Below are positions 47,301 to 58,360 of a stretch of 64,000 nucleotides of DNA, in pieces. The position numbers and the translations under genes are program-made. The notes beneath the pieces were generated by a model, which did not search any database, was not told the DNA's origin, and saw only the letters and a list, made by a program, of their open reading frames with translations. The stretch covers positions 5,527,001 through 5,591,000 of the forward strand of contig CATIUR010000006.1 in NCBI GenBank assembly GCA_949592205.1, written 5' to 3'. Positions within the stretch are counted from its first letter, which is position 1. The number at the start of each line of letters is the position of its first letter. This DNA is from Helichrysum umbraculigerum. Lineage: Eukaryota > Streptophyta > Magnoliopsida > Asterales > Asteraceae.

Positions 47301-48970
47301 CCTTGAATCATCAACATTTCTCCTGACGGTAAAGGTAACCGTACAATCTTTTCATGACAGATGATTTCCGCTCGGTTTAGTAACAACCAATCCATGCCAA
47401 CCACTATATCGAAGCTCCCTAACTCTACCGGTAGTAAGTCTATTTTGAAAGAATGACCTTCTAATGTTAAGGAACATCCTGGTACTATTTCTCCTGATTC
47501 AATCAACTTACCATCGGCTAGCTCTACAGTGTATTTGTTATCTAGCTTAAGGGATTCGATCTCTAATAGTGGTCTAAACTCAGTGGACACAAAGCTTAAA
47601 TCAGCACCGGAATCAAATAACATAGAAGCAAAGTGGTTGTTTACTAGAAACGTACCAGTGACTGTGTTAGGATCCTGACGTGCCTCTGGTGCTCCTAACA
47701 TGAACACGCGTCCACGAGCTGGCTGATCATTGTTGTTGTTTGCCCGATTGTTGTTGTTGTTGGCTCGGTTGTTGTTGTTTCCACGGTTGTTTCCGTTGTT
47801 GTTGCGGTTACGAGCGTTGTTGGCGTTACGGTTTTGGTTATTGAGTCGAGGGCATCGGTTTCGATAATGCCTCGTGTCGCCACATTCAAAACAACCCTGG
47901 TTTTGGCGAGCAGTGTTTCCCTTAGGGGTAGGGTTAACCTTACAATTCTGGGTTTTGTGACCCCATCCCTTACAACTGTCGCAAAACCAACATTCACCCT
48001 CATGGTGTTTGCTGCACTTATCACACTTAGGCTTGTTGCCTAAGTATGGCTTCGGTTCTACAATGGTAGCAGCATAAGACTTAGGATTTCCAGATCCTTT
48101 CTTGTTGGATTGACCCTGACGGTCATTCCATTTACGCTTCTTACCTCCAGAACTACCAGCTTCAGTACTGATCGGCTCAATCTTGGCCGGCACAGTTTTC
48201 TGTGTCAGCGTCCCCATTCTAACTGCTTCATCAGTCAAACTCTGCGCTAGGGTAACAGCGCTCCTAAAGGTGTCAGGTTTGGAGGACGTAACTAAACTCC
48301 TGATCTGTGGTGCCAGTCCATACACATAGCGTTCAATACGCTTGTACTAAGGTGTTACCATATGTGGCACAAGACGAGCTAGTTCTTGGAACCTGGTTGT
48401 ATAACCAGTGATATCAGCACCAATCATTGCAATGTTCCACAGCTCAGTCTCAATTTTCTGCATCTCACTTCGAGGGCAGAATTCTTCCATCATCATACGC
48501 ATCAATGTTTCCCATGTCATGGAATAAGCAGCTGGTCGTCCCATCGACTGGACTTGACTGTTCCACCAAGTCAAAGCTTTATCAGCTAGTGTGCAGGCGA
48601 CATATTTCACCGCAGTGTCTGGTAGACAATCACTGATGTCCAACACAGAATCCATCTTTTCTATCCAGTGTATAATACCAATAGCACCTTCAGTGCCACA
48701 GAAAGGAGGTGGCTTACATGCCTGAAATGTCTTGTATGAACATCCTCGGCGGGTATTCACAACAGTCTCAGTGTTAACGGGGGTCGATCCACTGTTATTA
48801 ATCCCATTCTCACGGTTTCGACTTGCCTCATACTCGGCAATACCTTCAGCAATGCGTCTAGCAATCATCTGCTCAGTAGTTTCCTCAGTGTTAGGTGGTG
48901 GAATGGTTTCAAGTGTAGGAGGTACAGTTGTCTTCTGACTGTTCCTAGTAATTCGTCGTTTTGGCGGCAT
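44324..48970 (-). pseudogene. gag-pol: E4 gag-pol polyprotein with two amber stops
   Basis: One frame of 1549 codons including the stop begins MPPKRRITRN at 48970. Gag has zinc knuckles (CDSCKGWGHKTQNC, CFECGDTRHYRNRC) followed by an Asn/Arg low-complexity stretch. The protease has LFDSGAD, a DSG rather than DTG site. RT has FIDDILIYS. RNase H has YCDASHQGLG. The integrase zinc region follows, and the integrase core keeps MDFITKLP, IISDRDARF and GQSERT. The end is chromodomain-like (KIRWNSKRGPEFTWERED). Two TAG codons break it: 48349-48347 in gag (Glu expected) and 45532-45530 in the integrase zinc region (Trp expected, FYWWP in E1 and LYWWP in E2). No frameshift occurs. Confidence 0.93.
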
Positions 48971-49608
48971 GATTCAGTTCTGCGATGAATAAAATGCAGA
49001 AGTCAATGCCAAGATAATGAATGTGATGAACAAGATTTCACATTGTCTATCAAATGAATAGTAAGGAGAATTTGAAAGAATAAGGTTTCACATTGTATGT
49101 CGCACGACTTTGAAACACCCATATGTACTTTGTACAATATAATCACGTTGGCCAGGCGTCATTATATAATGCCAAATACATATTTCTTTTCATTATCGTT
49201 CAAGCGAAATAAATGTTTTTAGGGAGTTCAAGATAAAATCAATAATTCAAAGTGTAGTAGGTGTTCAAAGTTTACAAGAAATTGTTTTAATCAATTATCA
49301 CGTGGTAAATTTTCTATCACATGTATATATATAATTGAATATAATTCGCACGAAATTTCGAATCGAACCTAAGTTATATTATACATTAACTAGAATGTTC
49401 TTACATCATTTCGTACAAAACTTGATGATATCTTCTATCCATCAAGAGTGGTTTCCCATACAACACGAGTTGCTACAGTACTAATTAGACTAAACTTAGC
49501 TATACCTAGATCTTAACAAAATAGTTATATTCCTACGACAATTCTTTATCAGTTCATTATTAAGCTATCTTTAGCTATGTTCTCTGTCGCAGTGTAGATC
49601 TTTCACTT
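48971..49608 (-). other. E4 spacer between ORF and gag
   Basis: About 640 bases of AT-rich sequence without a usable ORF on the coding strand. Confidence 0.7.
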
Positions 49609-50064
49609 TTACTCCTGATTCAGATTGGGAGAGAAGTAGCGTGTTTCCAGCATAGTTTTGTATCGCAGAGTCGGACAATAGCCCAGATCATTCTCAGTTG
49701 AGCATTTGCACAAACGTTTGATCCAAGACTTAACTCTTTTCTTGCGATTACTAGCCACTTTCTTCCAGAAGCGTATTTTATCCTTAACTTGGACAATCAT
49801 AGGCCTCTTTAGGATTCTCAATTCTAGCTCACAGTTCCTACATTTGAACACAAGCTCCCAATTTTGACCTTCCAATCTTTCAGCCTGGTCTCGTACTCTT
49901 TCGTACTCCTCTATGTCGACCATGCCAAATTGGTGGTTTTCAATTTCTTCTTCCACAAGTTCCACTATCGGAATGGTTTCGGTATCGACATATACATATT
50001 GTATCTGCTCGTCGATGGTTATGTCCTCATCTGATGAGTATTCACTTATGACAGGTTCTGCCAT
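49609..50064 (-). CDS. E4 pre-gag ORF 2, 151 aa, acidic head and basic tail
   Basis: It starts MAEPVISEYSSDED at 50064. Residues 1-50 are strongly acidic and contain DEQIQYVYVDTE. Residues 51-95 look helical. The C-terminal half is basic (SNRKKRVKSWIKRL) with four Cys (FKCRNCELEL, LCKCSTENDLGYC). The acidic head resembles the 47-aa pre-gag ORF of E1. It lies between the 253-aa ORF and gag on the same strand. I do not recognise a domain. The pairing of an intact ORF here and a truncated one in E1 suggests an ancestral accessory gene. Confidence 0.6.
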   Translation of the reverse strand: MAEPVISEYSSDEDITIDEQIQYVYVDTETIPIVELVEEEIENHQFGMVDIEEYERVRDQAERLEGQNWELVFKCRNCELELRILKRPMIVQVKDKIRFWKKVASNRKKRVKSWIKRLCKCSTENDLGYCPTLRYKTMLETRYFSPNLNQE

Positions 50065-50435
50065 TTTTCCAGTTTCAAGAGATCTATAGGGTACAAAGAC
50101 ATATTTCAGTATCCATAGTTATGTAGTCTCTATTACCAATCCATAATCCAATCACAATGCACAGTAACATAAACAATAATAATAAACCAAATACATATGT
50201 CATATTATATAACTTATCATAGTTAGTTCACAAGTTTTTATACAAAACAGGATGGATCTATCCTAGATATCCATCGGTCCAAAGACTAATCAAAGCATGA
50301 CGGGTCTGTCTACACACCGTCGATCCAAATGATATACAAAACATGACAGGCCTGTCTATACCCGTCGAACCAACGTTCCAAGTCTAATACATAGTATACA
50401 TAATCCTAAGTAGGCACAACCCGCCCTACATAGGT
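50065..50435 (-). other. E4 spacer between the two pre-gag ORFs
   Basis: About 370 bases. It includes repeated short blocks of the type GGATCTATCC/GGGTCTGTC/GGCCTGTC with CCGTCGA-like ends near 50255-50375; no ORF. Confidence 0.6.
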
Positions 50436-51197
50436 CTAACGGAAATACGGTAGAAATGATCCCACGACTGTCCTCAACACAGCCATCACTACACAAGCAC
50501 CAACCACAAGCCCTGCAATCCTAACACGTCTCTCAAGTGTCCTCACACGAGCACGTGCGGACTCGGCTATCTCCTGGGCAGTAAACACATGGTTCAACAG
50601 AAAGTGATGACGCTCATGCATACCAGCCATGTCCCCATACAGACGGGATACCTCATCCTGTACCTGTCCAAGGTGAGATCCCCTGCTAGAAGTAATACAG
50701 AACAATGTATGCATAACAGCAACTAATGTAGGGAGAGTCTGCTCCATCGGCTCTCCAGTGGTAGGCAGTGGAGCTGGGGGTCGTGAAGACTCTCCTGTCT
50801 CAAATGTGGAGGGAAAACCCTCTAATGACCTCCAGTGCCTCAACATAGGAGTCATCCACTCTAGATGAGCAACTTTGGGTGCCCTCTGTGGAGACTCAAC
50901 AGACTCGTCCGCTGGTGCTAACGGACCAATAGGAAGATCTCGGACACACATCCTCGGTGTCCTCCTATACACAGGCCTGCGAGAAGTCTCAGCAGCCTGG
51001 TGGTGAATACCTGTAGCAGTAGGGATAACCTCATGTGCTGTCGGTGGTGGCGCAATGTAAGCGTCACTAGTGTCATCTGACATGTCTCTCAAATGAACAG
51101 ATGACTCATCCCCTACAGTGATCGCGGGACCCTCAAAAGTAGCCTCGGTCGGTTCCTCATCCGAAGCATAAACATGGTAAAGTGATTGACTAGACAT
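50436..51197 (-). CDS. E4 pre-gag ORF 1, 253 aa, predicted membrane helix
   Basis: It starts MSSQSLYHVYASDEEP at 51197, about 155 bases after the primer site. Residues 1-60 are acidic and Thr/Ser-rich, 60-150 Pro/Arg-rich (SRRPVYRRTPRM, SSRPPAPLP), and 165-225 helical (VQDEVSRLYGDMAGM, ESARARVRTLERRV). Residues about 227-249 form a hydrophobic helix (IAGLVVGACVVMAVL) long enough to cross a membrane, followed by PYFR. The frame is fully open although gag-pol is broken. It does not look like an envelope protein: there is no signal peptide, and it sits before gag rather than after pol. The E2 162-aa ORF holds the same place. Function unknown. Confidence 0.62.
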   Translation of the reverse strand: MSSQSLYHVYASDEEPTEATFEGPAITVGDESSVHLRDMSDDTSDAYIAPPPTAHEVIPTATGIHHQAAETSRRPVYRRTPRMCVRDLPIGPLAPADESVESPQRAPKVAHLEWMTPMLRHWRSLEGFPSTFETGESSRPPAPLPTTGEPMEQTLPTLVAVMHTLFCITSSRGSHLGQVQDEVSRLYGDMAGMHERHHFLLNHVFTAQEIAESARARVRTLERRVRIAGLVVGACVVMAVLRTVVGSFLPYFR

Positions 51198-51352
51198 ACT
51201 GTGACAAGGGAAATTGTGTGTGACGTGTCAGTCGTATGTTAGATGTATGCAAACGTATGTATGTATGAATGCATGAATGTTCTAGCCAAGGCTATAGTCT
51301 AGGTCTCTAAGGTTTTCAGTCACCTAAAGACTTCTAGTTCGCTATAACCAAT

Positions 51353-51365
51353 GGCTCTGATACCA
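51353..51365 (-). other. E4 primer-binding site (tRNA-iMet)
   Basis: The minus strand reads TGGTATCAGAGCC close to the 5' LTR. Confidence 0.92.
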
Positions 51366-51765
51366 AGTCTGTCACACCCCCAAAATCCATAATTGTATTT
51401 ATTTAAATGTTTAGCGGAAGCAAATTATGATTAGCGGAAGCATTATGTCGGGGGTGATGACGTTACAATTGTGCATTCATCGTATCAGAGCATATGATCA
51501 TACAGAACATAATATATAAAGGATGCCAATTTAAAATAGTTATTACAAAAGTAATACGACTATGTAAGTCGTACAGTAGTAATAAAGTTTAAAACATTTA
51601 AGTTTTACAATACATATGTTAATATAAGATTTCATGAGTATAACTGCAATGTCTGCAGTAATACAGAGGAAATCCTCAAAAGCTGTCCCAAAATGTATGG
51701 CATCCTAAGTAGTCCAGGGTTGTCCATCCTGAATGCATGCGATTCTTACTTACGTGGCTAATTTC

Positions 51766-54243
51766 CTGTAAAACATAGAAAGAAAGTCGTCAACAAATAT
51801 GTTGAGTGAATTCACAGGTTTTGTATAAATGTAAGGTATGTTAAACCATTTGTGTTTAGATTATTGAATTGTTATTCAATAAGTAAATGTTTGCAGGTTT
51901 TGCAATTTATAAGATTGTAGGGATAGTTACCCTAAAATATAGTTTTATGTGAGTTGTTACCCAAAATGTAAGTCTGGTTGTTTACCAGAATGTAATCAGT
52001 AAGTATACTGAAATAAAACAGTTGTAGGATAAGTTCATCCTAAATAATGAGTGGGAATGCTTAGACTTATAATCCCCTGAAAGGTGAGCTAAACCTCGCA
52101 GGTTAAAGTAACGCGACCTAACCCTATAACCAAACCACAACCAAAACTTATGTTGTTTGCCTGAAGAACAATTAAGTATACGCTCCATTCATTGGAGGGT
52201 CGTCACGGCAATAGTACTATTCGTATACTCAGTGGCTAGAGTTACCTAGCTAATGGTTATAGTCTGCATGACATAAGGTCTTTCATGCACACATCTCAAG
52301 TCTGGTCCGTACTAGGATTTGTTGTCTAATTCCCAAAACAGTTGTGAAATAATATTTCATATCAAACAGTTGTATAAAGCAAATAAAGCATTTATATAAT
52401 TTGCTGCATGTGTTTAGCATGCAGTTTCTATGTTTACACCCCTATGTTTAAAAGCATAAAACATTTGCAAAGTAGGGGCTGGGAACTCACGGTGGTTTGC
52501 TCGGTATGAAAGCTAGCAGCCAAACAGATAATTGCCCAAGGTATGTTAACCTATATACAATAAATATATTAACATAAGTACTTTTGATTTGTTTTAATCA
52601 CTTATGTTAATAGTTTGTTTGTTTGAAGAAATGGTTGATTTCTTATTAATATGAGTCGTTGTATTTGTTGGTGACATTGTGTAGAAATCTTGTTATTATT
52701 TCTCAAATCATACACTTGCTAAGTGTTCAACAATCATGTAGTTGTCTATTTAACGGAAGGTCATTTTGTTTTCAATTGTACCTATACTTTGTTTACAGTT
52801 GTACGTATAATTAGGATGTTATTCCAATATCGTCGTGTGTACATATATTTGTTCTATATATGTATACTTAGGTAATATATTGTTGTATATTATTAAATCT
52901 TACGTTTGTTAATGTGAAATTCATCGTATATATATATTTGTGAATATATATTCTTAAGTGTCGTATGTATATATGTTTAATAAATACATTGTTTATGTAT
53001 ATTAAAATGTATATAAGTTTTCATTTGTTTTAAGAAAACGTATACGTTTGTGTCTATATATATCGTGTGTCCTCGAATATATATATATATATATTGTAAT
53101 ACGTTGTTTCGTATTTAAAACGTGTCGAGTTTTATTTGTTATAAAACTTGATAATATATTTATTCCGTTTATAGATAACTATCATTTGTTTTTAATATCG
53201 TTACGTTTGTTTAATAAGTCTTAAACATCCCGATAATGTAATTGTACTCAAATCGTATAATTTACAAAGTCCATATTCATATATACGTTTATATATATAT
53301 CGTTTGTTCGTATGAATTTAAATAAGTCCAAAGTCCGTGTCTCGGATATATCACATTAAGGTTAATGGTTTGTTATGTCTCGATAATGTCCCTTAATTAT
53401 TATATTCGTTATCGGAATCGTTTGTATTTAAAAATAAAAGTCAAGTGTTGACCAGGGTTGGGAATCCGCCGGATTCTATTTGAATCCGCCGGATCCAGTT
53501 CAATTAAGGGGAATCCGCAGGATCCTTATATCAATCCGCCGGATCGGGTCAAAATGAGGGGAATCCGCCGGATTCGAACGAATCCGCCGGATTCATTCAA
53601 GATTAAAAGGATCCGCCGGATCGAACCCTGAGCCGCAGGATCGGGTTACAAATGGAAGGATCCGCCAGATCATATAGTGATCCGCCGGATCGTGTTGTTT
53701 TACACACGGTCCATTACTCGTTCATCGTTCATATGTGTGCGTGTTCGAAGTTAGGATCCACCGGATCCGTTGATGATCCGCCGGATCGTATGTGTCTTTT
53801 ACTCGTTCACAAGTTCAAGCGATCAGGTCATGTACGGGTCGAAATATGGGAATCCGCCGGATTCCCTTGAATCCGCCGGATTCATCTGATTTTCAGGTGA
53901 GGATCCGCCGGATCCTAAGGAGATCCGCCGGATCTTGGCTCGTTTCCAGTCCCCTGTTCGTGTATGTTAAAACATATACATAAGATTGCTCGATTCCAAT
54001 CCATATTACATATGTTCCAAATGTTTATACAAGTGTTATGTGTCGTTTTTACACATTATTACATCATTTAAACTAATTTTAATGTATAGATTTTAGTTTT
54101 GATGTTTTGGTTTTATAAACTCATTTTCAAGAACAATCTTTTAATCTTCAAGTTTTGTGTGTTATGTGTTTAGATTATGATGTATAAACATGTTAGATAA
54201 CGAAATCAAAGTAAAGAAATCAAAGGTTTGTAGTTTTTCTTAC
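51766..54243 (-). other. Candidate intron inside the E4 5' LTR
   Basis: On the minus strand ACTTT|GTAAGA starts at 54243. A TTCACTCAAC branch-like motif and TATGTTTTACAG ending at 51766 follow. The order matches E1, E2 and E3. Motif evidence only. Confidence 0.33.
53460..53935. repeat. ATCCGCCGGAT cluster in E4 5' LTR
   Basis: Second copy of 42622-43097. Several units have lost a CpG or CCGG base here (CCGCAGGA twice, CCGCCAGA, CCACCGGA), while the 3' LTR units are intact. Confidence 0.88.
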
Positions 54244-55132
54244 AAAGTGAAAATGGTGAGAATGATGATGAACGGATGATGATGATGATCTTGGTTATGC
54301 TTCTGCTTCTTGCTCCTGATGTTGTTGTTGCTTCTGTGATTTTACTTAGTGAAGAAGGAGAACAAGATGAAGTGAACAGATGATGATTATGTGTGTGTTT
54401 GTGGAGATCACAGAAAGAAAAATGGGAGGGAGTAAATAAATCAAACGGGTATGGCTATTTACAGAGACGGTCTCTCAATTATTGTTGTTTGGTGGCCATT
54501 TTTGGTACATCAATTTCGAGTACGGGTATAATTATAGCAATATAAAAATAAACATTTTATATTTTTATTTTGTAGGTGTTCTACTGGTTCGTAATTTATG
54601 ATTAGAATAATGATGTTATCATAATTTTAAATCGTTGTACAATTATGTACATTTTACAGCGCACGTATAATTGAGCGCCAAATTTCAGTTGAGTTATGAT
54701 TTCATATTTTGAGGTAATGTTCTAAATACTTTACAACGTGTTAGAAAAATAACACTTTTCAGGTTTGGACCTTTTATGTACGTTTTAGAATTGTTTCTGT
54801 TCGTTTATAATACGTTTTATGTTAAACGTATTTTTAGACCATTTTATCTATTTGTTATAGATATATCAATACTCGTAAATAATAATTGAGTTATTAATTA
54901 TTTTTATGTCATGAAACTTTTGTTATTTATTTTTGTCGGGTTCGTTCCGATATATTTGTACGTAACTTTTAAATACTTACGTATTACGTATTACTTTTTG
55001 TTTAAAAGTACTGGGCATGCTAGGCTTACATCACATCAAAAAGTTTTGTTAAAACTTAACCAAGAAATTAGCGTAAGAATGCACATGCTTAAATGTTAAT
55101 TAATACCTAATTTGGAGAGTTGTCACAGTATA

Positions 55133-55296
55133 ATACATCTTACTTAATAAATGATAGTGTTTATCGTAAATAAATAGTCATAAATGAGGAAACGTTTCAG
55201 GCATTCGCAAAGATTGGGCTAAAAGGCTAAAATTGGGCTTAAAAGATTAGAATTGGGCTACACTGTTACAGCATGCCCGTATACGATTAATATAAA
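55133..55296. other. Right arm interior of the hAT-like element
   Basis: AT-rich, no ORF; GATTGGGCT/AATTGGGCT units repeat three times near 55213-55260. Confidence 0.55.
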
Positions 55297-55399
<103 letters not shown>

Positions 55400-55775
55400 C
55401 GGTCCGGTCCGGTTTATCCGGCCGGTTATTAATAGAAACTGTAAACCGGACCGGGAACATCCGGTTTTGTATTTTTCAAACCGCAAACCGGACCGGTAAA
55501 AACCGGACCGGACCGGACCGGCTAAATTGAGACGGTTCGGCCGGTTTTCGCGGTTTCGTGAACACCCCTAATGAAGAGAAGTAATGGAAGAATAAGGGTA
55601 TTTTAGTCATTCCATGTGATTTAATGAAAAAAATTTAACGAAAGTTAGTCTGAGGGACAAAAATTGCAGAAAAAGAAGACTTCAGGGTTAAATTTGCAGA
55701 AAAAATTCTTAAAGAACAAAATCAGCTAAAACATAAGACTACAAGGACAAAATTTGCAAATTTCCCTAATAAATA

Positions 55776-56509
55776 AATAATGAAAGAACCGGGTCAAGGT
55801 GTAAATACGATTCCCGGTCCGCCCAAACAGTCCGTTGACTAGTCAAAGATGGCAAAAAACCGGTTTATTCTGGTCCGGAATTCATGAAAATCACGGTCCG
55901 ACCGGTCGAATCGGGTCTTAAAACATTGGGTGTGACACATACAAGAGGAAAAACAAGGAATTACTTAATAGAGACATGCATCACTTTTAGGACGTGTAAT
56001 GTATTTATTTATTTTAATGAATGTTATCGTTTATTTAATTTATTTTGTTATTCGTTTTAATTTATTCAATTATTTGTATTTAAAAACTTTAAGAAAAAAA
56101 GAAAGTTCAGAATACTATTCATAACATTGTGTTTTACTCCTCCACTTTTTCGGTATATATACTATAAGCAGAGTATCACCACTATATGTGCTATTAGTGT
56201 GACCCATTCAAACTACAATTTAAATACAAGTTGATACATCAAATTATGGATTGCGTGCAAACATAGTAAATTTTGGAGGACAGAAGTTGAGAATACAACA
56301 ATATATCAGAGACTATTGTTGTAACTTATTTTTCGTTATAATTGGCTAATTTGTATCTCTTTGCTATGTACTTCACAAATACTTAACTATATCTTCTCTA
56401 CAAAGTGAAATATCTTAGATTGGATCTCAATATCAATAACGATTTCGAAGTCGTAGGAGCCGCCAAATACGTGCTCTTACATCACAAAAGCAAAATTTAG
56501 TGTAAATAT
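55776..56509. other. Spacer upstream of the ZIFL-like exon
   Basis: A CCGGTCCGG-like patch (55810-55915) may be part of another small element. A TATA-like GTATATATACTATAAG at about 56153-56168 lies some 350 bases before the exon start. No ORF. Confidence 0.4.
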
Positions 56510-56521
56510 ATGTTTCAAAGA

Positions 56522-56672
56522 ATGACGAGCAACAATGAGCTAAAAGATGCGCTTTTGGAACAAGTATACCACGAGAAATGCCCGGGTTGTAAAGTGGATC
56601 GTGATAAACGAATGCAAACCGGGTTGCCCATCAAGGAGCTAATCTTCATATGGGCCATAGTAGTATGCATGT
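56522..56672 (+). pseudogene. ZIFL-like MFS transporter, first exon only
   Basis: The frame encodes ELKDALLEQVYHEKCPGCKV and then GLPIKELIFIWAIVVC. This matches the N-terminus of plant Zinc-Induced Facilitator-Like proteins, whose cytosolic head carries a CPGC motif just before the first membrane helix. MTSNN at 56522 is the preferred start; an in-frame ATG lies four codons upstream. A consensus donor GTAAGT follows at 56673. I could find no second exon (the expected next exon continues the first membrane helix) anywhere to 64000, so this is probably a broken or transposed gene fragment unless the intron is very long. The family assignment is from memory of the motif, not a search. Confidence 0.55.
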
Positions 56673-58114
56673 GTAAGTATACAAAATTTACTAATTATAT
56701 TTAGTGAAATGTCCTATGTAAATAGTAATGCACACTACTACTGCCCATATGAACAAAGTATATATATTTGTTGATATATTATTTCATTTATAAATAAATT
56801 ATAAATGAAATATATAAAATATATTATAGGTAGGTTTTCTTTCATATGTTTTGTATACTTTTAAAATAATATATATATTTAAATTATATTATATTATATA
56901 TATGACAGTTACTTTCTGTTGAATCTTGGTTAAAGTCCAACATTGCATGTTAGGTATGTGATGGGCATTTAACGTGCAACGTCTTTAAAGGGTAAAGAGT
57001 AATTATAACGTTTCCTTGAATTCCCAACCATGTGGCATTTGTTACACATATTTATCTTATTCATCATTTTTGTCACATCCGTGTTAATGTTTAACTTTAA
57101 ATGGTTGAAACAATGTTAAAAATAGAAGGATATTGTTAATTAGAAAAAGAAAATAAATAGAAGTATTTAACTATGTGTTCTCGAGTTTTTTTTTTTTTTT
57201 TTTTTTTTTTGAAATTCAAAAGAAAAAGGAAATAAATAGAAGAAGATAAATAGTGAGAATTTGTAGTCGAGTAGGAAGGAAATGATAAAATTTGATATGA
57301 TTTCCTTCCTAATTCGTGGGAGGAAAATTTTGAAAGACAGTTAGAATAAGAATTCCATCATCTTCCAAATTCTTCCTTTCCTTTCTTTCATTTGACTTCA
57401 CAACTCACAATTAGTATAGTTCATTTCATTCCATTTTCTTTATTCTCCAATAATAAACTCGACAACATATAAAATAAAATTTGTGGTCTCAAAATTTCCA
57501 ACTATGAAAAGGGAAAAAGATAGTGAAAGACGAAAGAAAACTTGATACAATTCCGTTTCACAACTTTCTCCAAGGTGATTATATGAAGGAATTAGTTCAT
57601 TTCATTTATTTTTCTTTCAGATAACGTGACTATTTATCTTCATATTATATTAGTCACTCTAAACAAAATGTAATTTTTGACTTAATACCTATTTTAATAA
57701 TAGACTAGAAGATCTAAAATAGTTTTTCAGTAGAAGAGATATTATATATTTATACAAAATTATATTTTGTATATTTTGATAATACATAATAAATAAATTA
57801 TACAAAATATAATTTTATTTATTTGTCTCTCTATGTCAACTTTCAACCATGAATATTTAATAATAACAACGATCTTAATAAATAAATTATTATGTATAGG
57901 AAACTCCTTTATAATGTCATCATTCTAATTAGGTTTTAATTTGTCAATTAAGTCATAAGATAAATATTAAATAACTCAAAGTAAAGGTTTTGAAATTAAT
58001 GAAAGATATACAAGAACGTTCTAATATTTCATCTGTGCTAAAGGTCATTTCAATTTTAGGCAATCATCCATACTTACCAACACCTTACTTAATTTTAGGC
58101 AATCATCATTCTAA
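56673..58114. other. AT-rich spacer downstream of the ZIFL-like exon
   Basis: Starts with donor-like GTAAGT. Includes a 25-base T run (57186-57210). No ORF, no further ZIFL exon and no terminal repeat that I can pair. Confidence 0.5.
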
Positions 58115-58360
58115 TTAGGGGTTAGGGTTTAGGGTTTGAGGTTTGGGGTTTCTCCCCGAAACCCCAAACCTCAAACCCTAAACCCTAAACCCTAACCCCT
58201 AAACCCCAAACCCTAAACCCTAAACGCTTTACAAAACGCTAAACCCTAAATCTTTCTAAACCCTAAACCTTGAACCCCTTCTAAACCCTAAACCCTTATA
58301 AACCCTAAACCATAAACCCTACTAAACCCTAAACCTAACCCTAAACCCTAACCTTAACCA
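58115..58360. repeat. Interstitial telomere-type repeat with inverted junction
   Basis: TTTAGGG-type units run rightward to 58152, then after TCCCC (58153-58157) the strand switches to CCCTAAA-type units up to 58360. The units beside the junction mirror each other exactly for about 35 bases. The right arm is longer, and beyond about 58215 its units are spaced and decayed. This is the plant telomere repeat family. Confidence 0.88.

Larger units (their letters stand above)
39810..55127 (-). mobile_element. E4: Ty3/gypsy chromovirus element, reverse
   Basis: A 15.3-kb element with an exact target duplication GTATA (39805-39809 and 55128-55132), a tRNA-Met primer site, two pre-gag ORFs, gag-pol and a polypurine tract on the minus strand. 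The 5' LTR is 3.76 kb. The 3' LTR is 4.48 kb because of a nested MITE. gag-pol is one frame with two TAG stops. It is the same chromovirus type as E1 and E2, but has longer LTRs, a DSG protease active site and a distinct LTR motif cluster. Confidence 0.93.
51370..55127 (-). repeat. E4 5' LTR (right)
   Basis: 3.76 kb, without the MITE found in the 3' LTR. Motif cluster at 53460-53935. Confidence 0.92.

Noticed and set aside
50436..51197. E4 253-aa ORF as an envelope protein
   Set aside because: It precedes gag, and has no signal peptide, cysteine-rich ectodomain or fusion-like segment; only one C-terminal hydrophobic helix.
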